DNA of 64,000 bases from Methylibium sp035476815 (GCA_035476815.1 DATILD010000023.1:1-64000), one strand, 5' to 3'; positions 1 to 8,503 are shown, counted from the first letter of the stretch. Notes: a model not told the origin generated them from the sequence alone. Translations and numbers: made by a program.

Positions 1-2
1 AC

Positions 3-437
3 GCAGGCCGCCTGGAGCAATGGGACGACGCCTACACGCTGTATCACCGCCCGGCCACGCGCTTCGTCGCCGGTTTCATCGGCCACGGCGTGTTCACGCC
101 GGCCCGCATCGAGTCATCCGCCTCGGGTCCGGTGGTGACCACGCCATTCGGCAAGATGAGCGACGTGGCCGAATGCCCGCTGCCCGAGGCCTACCCCGGC
201 GGCGAGTGCGACCTCCTGCTGCGCGCGGATGACATCGTGCACGACGACGCATCGCCGGTGAAGGCACGCATCGAACACAAGTCCTTCCGCGGATCGGAGT
301 TCCTCTACACGTTGCGGCTGGCCAGCGGCGAGCAGGTGCGCTCGCACGTGCCCTCGCACCACGACCACCAAGTGGGCGAGTGGATCGGCATCCGCCCGGC
401 ACTGGATCACGTAGTGACCTTCGAGCGAGCCTCGTAA
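3..437 (+). CDS. ABC transporter ATP-binding protein, C-terminal part
   Basis: The gene enters from the left edge, so only the last 144 residues are visible. They begin with the end of the ATPase domain (WDDAYTLYHRPATRFVAGFIG, a typical tail of FbpC/PotA-type ATPases, where a periplasmic-substrate importer subunit binds ATP on the cytoplasmic face). A TOBE-like beta-rich domain follows, with the characteristic stretch LLLRADDIVHDD and a final HVVTF. The family normally runs to about 350 residues, so the Walker motifs lie outside. Substrate cannot be told from this part; ferric iron, putrescine or phosphonate importers share this architecture. The stop TAA is at 435-437. Confidence 0.75.
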   Translation, partial: AGRLEQWDDAYTLYHRPATRFVAGFIGHGVFTPARIESSASGPVVTTPFGKMSDVAECPLPEAYPGGECDLLLRADDIVHDDASPVKARIEHKSFRGSEFLYTLRLASGEQVRSHVPSHHDHQVGEWIGIRPALDHVVTFERAS

Positions 438-591
438 AGGGCCGCTACGGCGGGGTATTGCGTCAGGGAAGTCGCGGCCCGTGTTCCTGGGGTGCAACTT
501 CCGCGTAAGCCAACCCTCAAAGGGCGACCCTGGCTCTATACTGGGGTTGACTTCCACATCAAATCAGGCCCGTAAGGCCAGGCAGGACACG

Positions 592-2049
592 ATGGGTGGC
601 AAACTAAAAGTCGCTGGGTTCATCGCGCTGGGCGCGGTTGCAGGTGCTCTGACCACGATGCAACTGACGGCATTTGCGCGCAACACGCTCGCTCCGCTGC
701 CGCTCGACGAGCTTCAGCAACTGGCCGCCGTGTTCGGCATGGTCAAGAGCGACTACGTCGAGGCGGTCGACGAGAAGAAGCTGATCACCGACGCCATTTC
801 CGGCATGGTGGCTGGTCTCGATCCGCACTCGCAGTACTTCGACAAGAAGAGCTTCAAGGAATTTCGCGAAGGCACCACCGGCCGCTTCGTCGGCGTGGGC
901 ATCGAAATCGGCATGGAAGACGGCCTGGTCAAGGTGGTCTCGCCGATCGAAGGCTCGCCGGCCTTCCGCGCCGGCATCAAGGCCGGCGACCTGATCACCC
1001 GCATCGACGACACCGCGGTCAAGGGCCTGAGCATGGACCAGGCGGTCAAGCGCATGCGCGGCGAGCCGTCGACCAAGGTGGTGCTGACGCTGTTCCGCAA
1101 GAGCGAAAACCGCACCTTCCCGGTCACCATCGTGCGCGAAGAGATCCGCGTGCAGAGCGTGCGCTCCAAGCTGGTCGAGCCCGGCTACGCATGGTTGCGC
1201 GTCAGCCAGTTCCAGGACCGCACGATCGACGACTTCACGCGCAAGATCGATGAGTTGTACAAGCAGGATCCCAGCCTGAAGGGCTTGGTGCTCGACCTGC
1301 GCAACGACCCGGGCGGCCTGCTCGAAGGCGCGGTGGCGCTGTCGGCGGCGTTCCTGCCAGGCGACGTGACCGTGGTCTCCACCAACGGCCAGATCGCCGA
1401 GTCCAAGGCCACCTTCAAGGCAGCCCCCGAGTACTACATCCGCCGCGGCGGCCCCGACCCGTTGAAGAAGTTGCCGAGCTCGATCAAGACCCTGCCCCTG
1501 GTGGTGCTGGTCAACGAAGGCTCGGCCTCGGCCAGCGAAATCGTCGCCGGCGCGCTGCAAGACCACAAGCGCGCGATCGTGATGGGCGCACAGACCTTCG
1601 GCAAGGGCTCGGTGCAGACCGTGCGGCCGCTGTCGGGCGAGACGGCGCTGAAGATCACCACCGCGCGCTACTACACGCCCAGCGGCGCGTCGATCCAGGC
1701 CAAGGGCATCGTGCCCGACGTGTGGCTCGACGAGACCGCCGACGGCAACGTATTCGCCGCGCTGCGCACCCGCGAGGCCGATCTCGACAAGCACATCTCC
1801 AGCGGCCAGGGCGCCGAGGTCAAGGACGCCGCGCGCGAGAAGGCCCGCGACGAGGCGATCAAGAAGCTCGAGGAGGCCAACAAGGCCGCCGGCGCCGACA
1901 AGGACAAGGCACCCAAGCCGCTGCCCGAGTTCGGCAGCGCCGAGGACTTCCCGCTGCTGCAGGCGCTGAACCAGCTCAGGGGCCGGCCGGTGGTGGTGTC
2001 CAAGACCCAGGTCGAGCGCAAGGCCGAGGCCGACACCAAGGTCAACTGA
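592..2049 (+). CDS. ctpA: S41 family C-terminal processing peptidase
   Basis: A 485-residue tail-specific serine protease, which cleaves envelope proteins near their C termini. I see an N-terminal signal or anchor segment (residues 7-28), a PDZ domain (about 95-170) with the GVGIEIG entry strand, and the S41 catalytic domain. The Ser-Lys dyad is visible as S313 in NEGSASASEI and K338 in TFGKGSVQ, spaced by 25 as in E. coli Prc. The tail after residue 400 is Lys/Glu/Ala-rich. The open frame reaches back to 481, but ATG 592 is chosen because the signal segment starts there and GGCAGG lies just upstream. A TATACT at 537-542 could be a -10 box, but no good -35 partner was seen. A strong terminator follows. 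Confidence 0.93.
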   Translation: MGGKLKVAGFIALGAVAGALTTMQLTAFARNTLAPLPLDELQQLAAVFGMVKSDYVEAVDEKKLITDAISGMVAGLDPHSQYFDKKSFKEFREGTTGRFVGVGIEIGMEDGLVKVVSPIEGSPAFRAGIKAGDLITRIDDTAVKGLSMDQAVKRMRGEPSTKVVLTLFRKSENRTFPVTIVREEIRVQSVRSKLVEPGYAWLRVSQFQDRTIDDFTRKIDELYKQDPSLKGLVLDLRNDPGGLLEGAVALSAAFLPGDVTVVSTNGQIAESKATFKAAPEYYIRRGGPDPLKKLPSSIKTLPLVVLVNEGSASASEIVAGALQDHKRAIVMGAQTFGKGSVQTVRPLSGETALKITTARYYTPSGASIQAKGIVPDVWLDETADGNVFAALRTREADLDKHISSGQGAEVKDAAREKARDEAIKKLEEANKAAGADKDKAPKPLPEFGSAEDFPLLQALNQLRGRPVVVSKTQVERKAEADTKVN

Positions 2050-2072
2050 GCCGCGCCGCGCGGCACAATGCC

Positions 2073-2095
2073 ACGGGGCCTGCGGGCCCCGTTTT
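2073..2095 (+). terminator. Rho-independent terminator after ctpA
   Basis: A perfect 8-bp stem, ACGGGGCC at 2073-2080 and GGCCCCGT at 2085-2092, with a TGCG loop, runs into TTTT at 2092-2095. It sits 23 bases after the protease stop and 20 bases before the next start, so the next gene probably has its own promoter or relies on readthrough. Confidence 0.85.
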
Positions 2096-2115
2096 CCATT
2101 GACCGGACCGCCGCC

Positions 2116-2868
2116 ATGACCGACGACCAGCTGCTGCGCTACAGCCGCCACATCCTGCTCGAAGAGATCGGCGTCGAGGGCCAGCAGCGCCTGCTCGACG
2201 GCCGCGCGCTGGTGATCGGCGCCGGCGGGCTGGGCTCGCCCGCCCTGCTCTACCTCGGTACCGCCGGGGTCGGGCAGATCACGGTGGTGGACCACGACCG
2301 CGTCGACCTCACCAACCTGCAGCGCCAGATCGCCCACGACATGGCGCGCGTCGGCACGCCGAAGGCCGAATCGGCGGCGCAGAGCATCCACGCGATCAAC
2401 CCCGAGGTGCGGGTGACGGCGCTGGTCGAACGCGCCGACGCCACCCGCCTCGACGCGCTGGTGCGCGAGGCCGACGTGGTGCTCGACTGCAGCGACAACT
2501 TCGCGACCCGCCATGCCGTCAACCGCGCCTGCGTGGCGCACCGCGTGCCGCTGGTGTCGGGTGCGGCGATCCGCTTCGACGCCCAGATCGCGGTCTACGA
2601 CCCGCGCGACCCCGCCTGCCCCTGCTACGCCTGCCTGTTCCCCGAGGAGGCCGGCTTCGAGGAGGTGCGCTGTGCGGTGATGGGGGTGTTCGCGCCGCTG
2701 GTCGGCATCGTCGGCAGCGTGCAGGCCGCCGAGGCGCTGAAGCTGCTCGCGAAGAGCGGCACCAGCCTGGCCGGCCGGCTGCAGATGCTCGACGGCCGGG
2801 CGATGGAGTGGACCGAGATCCGCGTCGCGCGGCGGCCCGACTGCTCGGTGTGCGGCCCCCGCGGCTGA
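2116..2868 (+). CDS. moeB: MoeB/ThiF/HesA-family E1-like adenylyltransferase
   Basis: A 250-residue enzyme that adenylates the C-terminal Gly-Gly of a small sulfur-carrier protein (MoaD or ThiS), for molybdopterin or thiazole synthesis. The nucleotide-binding loop GAGGLGSPALLYLGTAGVG, the DHDRVDLTNLQRQ segment and DCSDNFATR are all present. Two cysteine pairs, CPCYACLF and CSVCG near the end, form the usual zinc site. MoaD or ThiS is not nearby, so I cannot separate MoeB from ThiF by context; the sequence without a rhodanese domain and with GVFAPLVGIVGSVQA looks closer to MoeB. ATG 2116 is preferred over an in-frame ATG at 2068 that lies before the terminator hairpin. Confidence 0.88.
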   Translation: MTDDQLLRYSRHILLEEIGVEGQQRLLDGRALVIGAGGLGSPALLYLGTAGVGQITVVDHDRVDLTNLQRQIAHDMARVGTPKAESAAQSIHAINPEVRVTALVERADATRLDALVREADVVLDCSDNFATRHAVNRACVAHRVPLVSGAAIRFDAQIAVYDPRDPACPCYACLFPEEAGFEEVRCAVMGVFAPLVGIVGSVQAAEALKLLAKSGTSLAGRLQMLDGRAMEWTEIRVARRPDCSVCGPRG

Positions 2869-2903
2869 GCCCGCCGCCGCACGGCGGCGCGGTATCCTGA
2901 GCC

Positions 2904-3806
2904 ATGGACGACAAGCCGCAAGAACTGCCGCTGCGCAACTTCCCCAGCGCGCAGGAAGAGGCCGAGCAGGCGCCGCCATCGCGCTATGCCGGTCCCGAGA
3001 GCGCCTACCGCCTCGCCTTCACCGACAACGACTTCCTGCTGCGCGAGGAACTGCGGCCGGTGCGCATGCAGCTCGAGCTGCTCAAACCCGAGCTGGTGCA
3101 GCGCGAGCACGGCATCGATTCGACCATCGTGATCTTCGGCAGCGCGCGCATCCTGCCGCCCGCGGCGGCCGCGGCGCGGCTGGCGCAGGCCGAGGCGGCG
3201 GGCGACGCGACCGCGACCAGGCGCGCGACGATGCAGGTCGCGATGTCGCACCACTACGAGCAGGCGCAGCGCTTCGCGCACATGGTGACCACCGCGTCGA
3301 AGCGGCTGGCGCAGCCGATCGCGGTGGTCACCGGCGGCGGCCCGGGGATCATGGAGGCCGGCAACCGCGGCGCCTTCGAGGCCGGCGGCCCGAGCATCGG
3401 CCTGAACATCGCGCTGCCGCACGAGCAGGCGCCCAACGACTACATCACGCCCGAGCTGTGCTTCCAGTTCCACTACTTCGCGATGCGGAAGATGCACTTC
3501 CTGATGCGCGCGGTGGCGCTGGCCTGCTTCCCGGGCGGCTTCGGCACGCTCGACGAGCTGTTCGAGGCGCTGACGCTGATGCAGACCGGCAAGATCCGCC
3601 TGCGCGTCGTGCTGCTGTTCGGCCGCGAGTTCTGGACCCGGCTGATCGACTTCGAGCTGCTGGTCGGCACCGGCATGATCTCGCCGGACGACGTCAAGCT
3701 GTTCCACTTCGTCGAGAGCGCCGAGGAGGCCTGGGGCCTGATCGAGCGACACTACGGGCTGGACGCGCCGGACACCAGCACCGGCGCCTTTGCCGAGGAC
3801 ATGTGA
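2904..3806 (+). CDS. LOG-family (TIGR00730-like) protein
   Basis: A 300-residue Rossmann-fold protein of the LOG / lysine-decarboxylase-like family. Characterised members hydrolyse nucleoside 5'-monophosphates or cytokinin riboside phosphates to free base and ribose phosphate. The hallmark motif is FPGGFGTLDELFE, preceded by GGGPGIMEAGNRGA. It is longer than the 190-residue plant-type LOGs, with about 80 extra N-terminal residues typical of the larger bacterial subgroup. It starts 35 bases after moeB. The real substrate is not known from sequence. Confidence 0.85.
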   Translation: MDDKPQELPLRNFPSAQEEAEQAPPSRYAGPESAYRLAFTDNDFLLREELRPVRMQLELLKPELVQREHGIDSTIVIFGSARILPPAAAAARLAQAEAAGDATATRRATMQVAMSHHYEQAQRFAHMVTTASKRLAQPIAVVTGGGPGIMEAGNRGAFEAGGPSIGLNIALPHEQAPNDYITPELCFQFHYFAMRKMHFLMRAVALACFPGGFGTLDELFEALTLMQTGKIRLRVVLLFGREFWTRLIDFELLVGTGMISPDDVKLFHFVESAEEAWGLIERHYGLDAPDTSTGAFAEDM

Positions 3807-3846
3807 TCCATGCACTCTGTTGAACGCGGCCGCTTGGCGGGTCGAG

Positions 3847-3863
3847 CGCCGGGCCGCCCCAAG
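3847..3863 (+). repeat. Dispersed intergenic repeat, copy 1
   Basis: The 17-mer CGCCGGGCCGCCCCAAG occurs here, between the LOG-family gene and arginase, and again exactly at 8479-8495. The same intergenic gap carries further GC-rich inverted matches. It resembles the GC-rich hairpin repeats scattered through Burkholderiales genomes; its role is unknown. Confidence 0.6.
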
Positions 3864-3919
3864 CCGGCCCGCGTCCCCACGGGGGACCGTTCGACGTACC
3901 CGTCGGACGAGGGGTCGTC

Positions 3920-4837
3920 ATGACGCGACCCAAGATCTCGCTGATCGGCGCGCCGACCGACATCGGCGCCGGTGCCCGCGGCGCGTCGATGGGCCCCGAG
4001 GCGCTGCGCGTCGCCGACCTGCAGCGCACGCTCGAAGGCCATGGCCTCGAGGTGATCGACCGCGGCAACCTGAACGGCCCCGCCAACCCCTGGCTGCCGC
4101 CGGTGGACGGCTACCGCCACCTCGACGAGGTGGTGGCCTGGAACCATACCGTCCACGAAGCGGTGCATGCCGAGCTGGCGCTCGGCCGGCTGCCGATCCT
4201 GCTCGGCGGCGACCACTGCCTCGGCATCGGCAGCATCAGCGCGGTGGCACGGCATTGCCGCGAGGCCGGCAAGAAGCTGCGCGTGCTGTGGCTCGACGCG
4301 CATGCCGACTTCAACACCAACGTGCTGACGCCCAGCGGCAACGTCCACGGCATGCCGGTGGCCTGCCTGTGCGGGCGCGGCCCGCAGGCGCTGATCGAGA
4401 TCGGTGGCCAGGTGCCGGCGATCAACCCGAAGTGGCTGCGCCAGATCGGCATCCGCAGCGTCGACGCCGGCGAGAAGCGCCTCGTGCACGAGGCCGACCT
4501 CGAGGTCTTCGACATGCGCTACATCGACGAAATGGGCATGCGCCACACGATGGAGCTCGCGCTCGCGACGCTGGACGCCAACACCCACCTGCACGTCAGC
4601 TTCGACGTCGACTTCCTCGACCCGGCGATCGCGCCCGGCGTCGGCACCACCGTCAACGGCGGGCCGACCTACCGCGAGGCCCAGCTGTGCATGGAGATGA
4701 TCGCCGACACCGGCCGGCTCGCCTCGCTCGACGTGATGGAGCTCAACCCGGCCTTCGACGTGAAGAACCAGACGGCGGTGCTGGCGGTCGATCTGGTCGA
4801 GTCGCTGTTCGGCAAGAGCACGCTGATGCGCAAGTAG
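3920..4837 (+). CDS. rocF: Arginase
   Basis: A 305-residue cytoplasmic arginase, splitting arginine to ornithine and urea. All six expected manganese ligands are visible: H99 in GGDHCLGIGS, D126, H128 and D130 in DAHADFN, and D229 and D231 in SFDVDFLDP. The PGVGTTVNGG loop and the substrate-loop TPSGNVHGMP also match arginase rather than agmatinase. ATG 3920 has GAGGGG upstream. It stands alone between a repeat-bearing gap and a lipoprotein gene, with no other arginine-catabolism gene beside it. Confidence 0.95.
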   Translation: MTRPKISLIGAPTDIGAGARGASMGPEALRVADLQRTLEGHGLEVIDRGNLNGPANPWLPPVDGYRHLDEVVAWNHTVHEAVHAELALGRLPILLGGDHCLGIGSISAVARHCREAGKKLRVLWLDAHADFNTNVLTPSGNVHGMPVACLCGRGPQALIEIGGQVPAINPKWLRQIGIRSVDAGEKRLVHEADLEVFDMRYIDEMGMRHTMELALATLDANTHLHVSFDVDFLDPAIAPGVGTTVNGGPTYREAQLCMEMIADTGRLASLDVMELNPAFDVKNQTAVLAVDLVESLFGKSTLMRK

Positions 4838-4887
4838 CGGAGCGCCTTGACGGCAGTCGCTATCCGGCACCCGCGGGTGCCGCAACC

Positions 4888-4894
4888 AAGGGAG
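4888..4894 (+). promoter_or_regulatory. Ribosome binding site deciding the lipoprotein start
   Basis: AAGGGAG ends 9 bases before ATG 4904. The in-frame ATG 4895 is too close to it, and TTG 4847 has no such site and would spoil the signal peptide. Confidence 0.65.
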
Positions 4895-4903
4895 ATGAAG
4901 ACG

Positions 4904-5593
4904 ATGAACCACGCTGCTCGGGCCGTCTGCGGCCTTGCCTTCGCGACGTTGACGGCCGCCGGCTGCGGCGGTGGTGGAGGCGGCGACGATCCACCGCCGA
5001 ACGGCCCGTACGACGTGGCCGCCGCTTGGCAGAACAGTCAGACCACCGCGCATGGCTACACGGTCAGTGCCACCACGGGTGGCCAGACGCTGACCCTCGC
5101 GGTGCAGGCCACGCCGGCAGGTGACTCGACCTATCCGCGCACTGGCGCGGCGGCCAAGCGCGTCGACCTGAGCGCGAGCGCGAGCGTCAACGGCGGCACG
5201 CCGGTCACCTCCACCGCGGCGGTCTACTACACCGGCTCCGCCAATGTGATCGGCTACGCGACCGACGGCGGCTGCGGCGACGTCACCACGCTCCTCCCGC
5301 TGCCGACCAATGCGACGATCGGCGCCAGCGGCACGCTCTACAGCGTGACGACCTACAGCGACTGCACGCTGGGCGGGACCAATGTGGTCGGTACGACGGC
5401 CGCCACCTGGTCGCTCGAGGTCGATTCCGGTGTCGTCCTGTTCTGCGTCGGCACCGCCGACAGCGAAAGCGGGACGCTGGTGCTGACGACCAAGGAGTGT
5501 CTGGAAATCGGCCAGAACGGCTCGCTGGGCGCTCGCGCCCGCGTCACGCTGACGGTGCCGGGCGAGACGCCGGTCGTCCTCTACAGCGACTGA
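4904..5593 (+). CDS. Small predicted lipoprotein of unknown function
   Basis: A 229-residue protein with a lipoprotein-type signal peptide: hydrophobic AVCGLAFATLTAAGC followed by a run of glycines and DD, the usual tether in this group of bacteria. The mature part is Thr/Ala/Gly-rich, likely beta-strand, and contains four cysteines (CGDVTT, DCTLGG, FCVG, ECLE) that could form two disulfides. I do not recognise the family. It follows arginase by 66 bases and converges with the nuclease gene, with only 10 bases between the two stops. Confidence 0.7.
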   Translation: MNHAARAVCGLAFATLTAAGCGGGGGGDDPPPNGPYDVAAAWQNSQTTAHGYTVSATTGGQTLTLAVQATPAGDSTYPRTGAAAKRVDLSASASVNGGTPVTSTAAVYYTGSANVIGYATDGGCGDVTTLLPLPTNATIGASGTLYSVTTYSDCTLGGTNVVGTTAATWSLEVDSGVVLFCVGTADSESGTLVLTTKECLEIGQNGSLGARARVTLTVPGETPVVLYSD

Positions 5594-5603
5594 CGCCGGG
5601 GCC

Positions 5604-6101
5604 TCACGGGCAGGGCCCGTGCCGCCGCCGGAAGTCGCGCGGCGGCTCCGGCTCCGGCTCGGCGAACAGCCCGCGGCGCGCCCGGCGGGCTGCGGCCTCC
5701 TCGCCGGCATAGGGCCCGGGGTCGCCATGCCAGCGGGCCGACCAGGCATGCCCCTGGCCCACCAGCCACGCACCGACATCGTCGCCATCCAGACTGAGCA
5801 CGGCCAGCAGGCGGCCATGGCTGTCCCGGGCCTCGCCGTGCACCGCGACGCGCCGGCCGAGCACCTGCCGCGCCAGCGCAGCGGTGGCCCGCTCGCCATG
5901 CGGCTGGCAGCGCTCCGGTGCGTCGAGGCCGCGCAGGCGCAGCTTGAGCCGTCGCCCGCGTGGCGCCGCCGGCTCGGCGACGGTGCGGACCCATAAGGTG
6001 TCGCCGTCGGACACATGGGTGACGGTGGCCTCGAAGTCCTGCTGTGCCGCCGCCGCGGCGGCGCAGCACGACAGCAACAGTGCGACGAGCGCGGCCTTCA
6101 C
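5604..6101 (-). CDS. Secreted thermonuclease-like protein (SNase domain)
   Basis: A 165-residue protein with a short signal peptide (LVALLLSCCAAAAAAQ) and a staphylococcal-nuclease domain. The motifs SDGDTLWV and RLRGLDAPERCQPHGERA carry the expected calcium-binding and catalytic Asp, Arg and Glu positions. Known relatives degrade DNA and RNA outside the cytoplasm. The start codon is GTG. The C-terminal segment is rich in Pro, Glu and Arg. It lies 70 bases downstream of the BLUF gene on the same strand. Confidence 0.85.
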   Translation of the reverse strand: MKAALVALLLSCCAAAAAAQQDFEATVTHVSDGDTLWVRTVAEPAAPRGRRLKLRLRGLDAPERCQPHGERATAALARQVLGRRVAVHGEARDSHGRLLAVLSLDGDDVGAWLVGQGHAWSARWHGDPGPYAGEEAAARRARRGLFAEPEPEPPRDFRRRHGPCP

Positions 6102-6171
6102 CGGCCGATGGCCCGCCGCCGGCGGTCGCCGCCGCGGGGCCGCACCTGCGGCGAGCGCGGCACGATCGACG

Positions 6172-6600
6172 CTAGCCCGGCCGCCCGACGATCGACGCCG
6201 TGGCGATCAGCTCCTCGAGCAGCGCCATCGACACCCTGCCCGACACGCCGTAGGGATCGAGCACCGGCTTCTCGCTGTACTTCAGCACGATCGAGGGGTT
6301 GACCTTGGCGAGGTTGACCTGGCCCATGGTCCAGCCGGCGAAACGGCGCTCGGTCACCTCCTCGAAGTGCAGCACCTCGACGTCGCGGTGGCGCGGGTCG
6401 CGCACGATGTCGCCGTACAGCGCATTGACCGCGTCGCGCCCGCCCTCGAGCACCTGCAGGAACACGTCGCCGCCGTGGCACAGGATGCCGGTGACGCCGA
6501 GCGCCGGGTTGTGGTGGCGGCACTGGGCGAGGATCGACTCGATCGCCTCCGGCGTCACCGGGCTGGCGGCCCGGCTGGCATAGAGCAGGCGCACGAGCAT
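6172..6600 (-). CDS. BLUF-domain blue-light photoreceptor
   Basis: A 142-residue, single-domain BLUF protein that would bind FAD and sense blue light. Residues Y7, N31, Q49, W90 and M92 match the key flavin-pocket residues of AppA (Y21, N45, Q63, W104, M106) with every spacing conserved. No output domain is present, so it should act by binding a partner. It starts only two bases after the folE stop, so the two are very probably cotranscribed and coupled. The C-terminal 45 residues form the usual cap helices. Confidence 0.93.
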   Translation of the reverse strand: MLVRLLYASRAASPVTPEAIESILAQCRHHNPALGVTGILCHGGDVFLQVLEGGRDAVNALYGDIVRDPRHRDVEVLHFEEVTERRFAGWTMGQVNLAKVNPSIVLKYSEKPVLDPYGVSGRVSMALLEELIATASIVGRPG

Positions 6601-6602
6601 GG

Positions 6603-7355
6603 TCAGCCCTTCTTGTGGCTCACGAGCGACAGGAACTCGCGGCGCAGGCTGGCGTCCTTCAGGAAGCTGCCGCGCATCACGCTGTTGATCATCTTCGAGT
6701 CGAGGTCGCGCACGCCACGCCACTGCATGCAGAAGTGGTCGGCCTCCATCACCACGGCCAGGCCGTCGGGGTTCATCTTGTCGTGCAGCAGGTCGGCCAG
6801 CTGGGTGACGGCCTCCTCCTGGATCTGCGGGCGGCTCATGATCCACTCGGTCAGGCGCGCGTACTTCGACAGGCCGATCAGGTTGGAGTGCTCGTTGGGC
6901 ATCACGCCGATCCAGACCTTGCCCATGATCGGGCAGAAGTGGTGCGAGCAGGCGCTGCGCACCGTGATCGGCCCGACGATCATCAGCTCGTTGAGCCGCT
7001 CGACGTTGGGGAACTCGGTGACCGGGGGCTCGGCCGTGTAGCGGCCCTTGAACACCTCGTTCACGTACATCTTCGCGACGCGGCGCGCGGTGTCCTGGGT
7101 GTTGTGGTCGTTCTCGGTGTCGATGACCAGGCTGTCGAGCACGCCCTTCATCTTGCCGGCCACCTCGTCGAGCAGCTGCTCGAGCTCGCCGGGCTCGATG
7201 AAGGCGGCGATGTTGTCGTTGGCGTGGAAGCGCTCGCGGCCGGCCTGCAGGCGCTCGCGGATCTTCACCGACACCGGCGTGCCCTCGTCCTCGCCGACGG
7301 CGGACGCCGGCTCGACCGCGTGCAACGGCTTGCCTAGGGGCTTCGGGGCGTTCAT
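6603..7355 (-). CDS. folE: GTP cyclohydrolase I
   Basis: A 250-residue type IA GTP cyclohydrolase, first step of tetrahydrofolate synthesis (GTP to dihydroneopterin triphosphate). The zinc ligands C136 and H139 (RSACSHHFCP) and C209 (HFCMQWRG) are present, with the GKVWIGVMPNEHSNLIGLSK core. It has about 45 extra N-terminal residues compared with E. coli FolE. nudB, which acts on the product, lies about 3 kb away in the same direction but in another transcription unit. The BLUF gene follows immediately. Confidence 0.95.
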   Translation of the reverse strand: MNAPKPLGKPLHAVEPASAVGEDEGTPVSVKIRERLQAGRERFHANDNIAAFIEPGELEQLLDEVAGKMKGVLDSLVIDTENDHNTQDTARRVAKMYVNEVFKGRYTAEPPVTEFPNVERLNELMIVGPITVRSACSHHFCPIMGKVWIGVMPNEHSNLIGLSKYARLTEWIMSRPQIQEEAVTQLADLLHDKMNPDGLAVVMEADHFCMQWRGVRDLDSKMINSVMRGSFLKDASLRREFLSLVSHKKG

Positions 7356-7484
7356 CCGCGCATCCTAACGGCTCGGCCCGATCCCGGCCGCCAGCAGGGC
7401 TTCGAGGGGCGGCCAGGCTGTCCGCGCCTCGTGCTTCGACGCCGCGCTCGCGGGCGCCGGGGCGAGCGGCTGCCCGCCCGCCGT

Positions 7485-8378
7485 TCAGCCGCCGGCCAGG
7501 CGGCTGCGCACCTTGCCCACCGCCCGCACCGCCTTGTCGATCGCCCGCACCGCGATCGGCGGCGCCCAGTCCTGCAGGTACTGCCGACCGCGCAGCCGAC
7601 GCGCCTCGGTCTGCACCTCGGCCGCGTCGCTGGGGCGCGCCTGGTACATGGTGGAGAGCTTGGGCACCTCGCGGTAGATCGCGCGCGAGGACGTGTAGTA
7701 GTACAGCGCGATCGAGCGGCGCTTCACGTCCGGCGGGCACTCCAGCGGGTCGGGGTGACCGTGGTAGGTGTCGGCATCGGTGTTGAACACCACGCAGCGG
7801 TTGATCAGCGGCGCCACCGATCGCTCGCAGCGCTGCATGCCGCGGTCCCACAGCTCCAGACGGCCGCCCCACGCGTCCTGCCAGTCCGGGTTCAGGTAGA
7901 TCAGCATGTTGAGGCGGCGCTGCAGGTGCAGTTGCTCGTTGATGCGGAAGTCGGCATGGATGCCGAGCAGCCCGCCGCGCGAGATCTCGTGGAAGCCACC
8001 GCCGGCGAAATAGGGGTCGGGCAGCAGCGCCTCGATGCCGGTCAGGCCTTCGAGAAACTGCAGCACCGGCCGCGAATTGAAGAAGTGGAACAGCTCGCGC
8101 ATCGCCGCGTCGCAGTCCTCGGGCAGGATCTGGCGCTTGTGCTGGCCGGCATAGCCGATCTCGAAATTGGTATCGGACGGCAGCGGCACGGCCGGGAAGT
8201 GCTCGAGCACCTTGCGCACCAGCCCGTCGGGCAGGATGCCGTCGATCACGATGTGCGGGAAGGGAGTGGCCCGCACGTACTCGTCGTGCAGCAACTGGCC
8301 GAGCGAGCGCGCCTCCGCGGCGTCCATCTTCAGGCCGTCGGCATGGTCGATCGGCAGGGTCGCGGCGCTGGTGTCCAT
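7485..8378 (-). CDS. 2-oxoglutarate/Fe(II)-dependent oxygenase
   Basis: A 297-residue non-haem iron oxygenase of the 2OG-FeII_Oxy (prolyl-hydroxylase-like) group. The metal site reads as HAD in GIHADFRIN, then the distal His in YHGHPDP, with R in VKRRSIALYYY binding 2-oxoglutarate. TPFPHIVIDGILP is the usual opening strand. ATG 8378 (MDTSAATLP) is chosen; the frame stays open upstream only because of GC-rich repeat sequence. The substrate is unknown. No neighbour suggests one. Confidence 0.85.
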   Translation of the reverse strand: MDTSAATLPIDHADGLKMDAAEARSLGQLLHDEYVRATPFPHIVIDGILPDGLVRKVLEHFPAVPLPSDTNFEIGYAGQHKRQILPEDCDAAMRELFHFFNSRPVLQFLEGLTGIEALLPDPYFAGGGFHEISRGGLLGIHADFRINEQLHLQRRLNMLIYLNPDWQDAWGGRLELWDRGMQRCERSVAPLINRCVVFNTDADTYHGHPDPLECPPDVKRRSIALYYYTSSRAIYREVPKLSTMYQARPSDAAEVQTEARRLRGRQYLQDWAPPIAVRAIDKAVRAVGKVRSRLAGG

Positions 8379-8470
8379 GGGGTCGGCGGGTGGCCTCGGG
8401 AAGCAGTGGCCGTATGGTGCCACGGTCGCTCCCCCGCGTTCGTGGGGCCGGCGCGGGCCGGCAGCCGTCT

Positions 8471-8503
8471 CAAGGAAACGCCGGGCCGCCCCAAGTTTCC
8501 TTG
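8471..8503. repeat. Perfect inverted repeat upstream of the 2OG oxygenase gene
   Basis: CAAGGAAAC at 8471-8479 pairs exactly with GTTTCCTTG at 8495-8503, enclosing the second copy of the dispersed GC-rich repeat. A further 7-bp stem, CGGGCTG 8518-8524 with CAGCCCG 8529-8535, follows. The gap lies between clsB and the oxygenase on the minus strand, so these hairpins could end the clsB transcript. Confidence 0.7.
8479..8495 (+). repeat. Dispersed intergenic repeat, copy 2
   Basis: Exact second copy of the 17-mer seen at 3847-3863, here held inside the loop of a 9-bp inverted repeat. A shorter relative, sharing CCGGGCCGCC, is at 37458-37467. Confidence 0.6.

Noticed and set aside
439..480. GGGCCGC/GCGGCCC as a terminator after the ABC transporter gene
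   Set aside because: Stem of 7 bp with a 28-base loop and no T-tract.
537..542. TATACT as a promoter for ctpA
   Set aside because: A fair -10 box, but no -35 element at 16-18 bases; not listed as a separate feature.
604..2979. A 791-codon minus-strand frame across the protease and moeB
   Set aside because: Low-complexity His/Arg/Ala/Gly translation, opposite two well-recognised genes and across a terminator.
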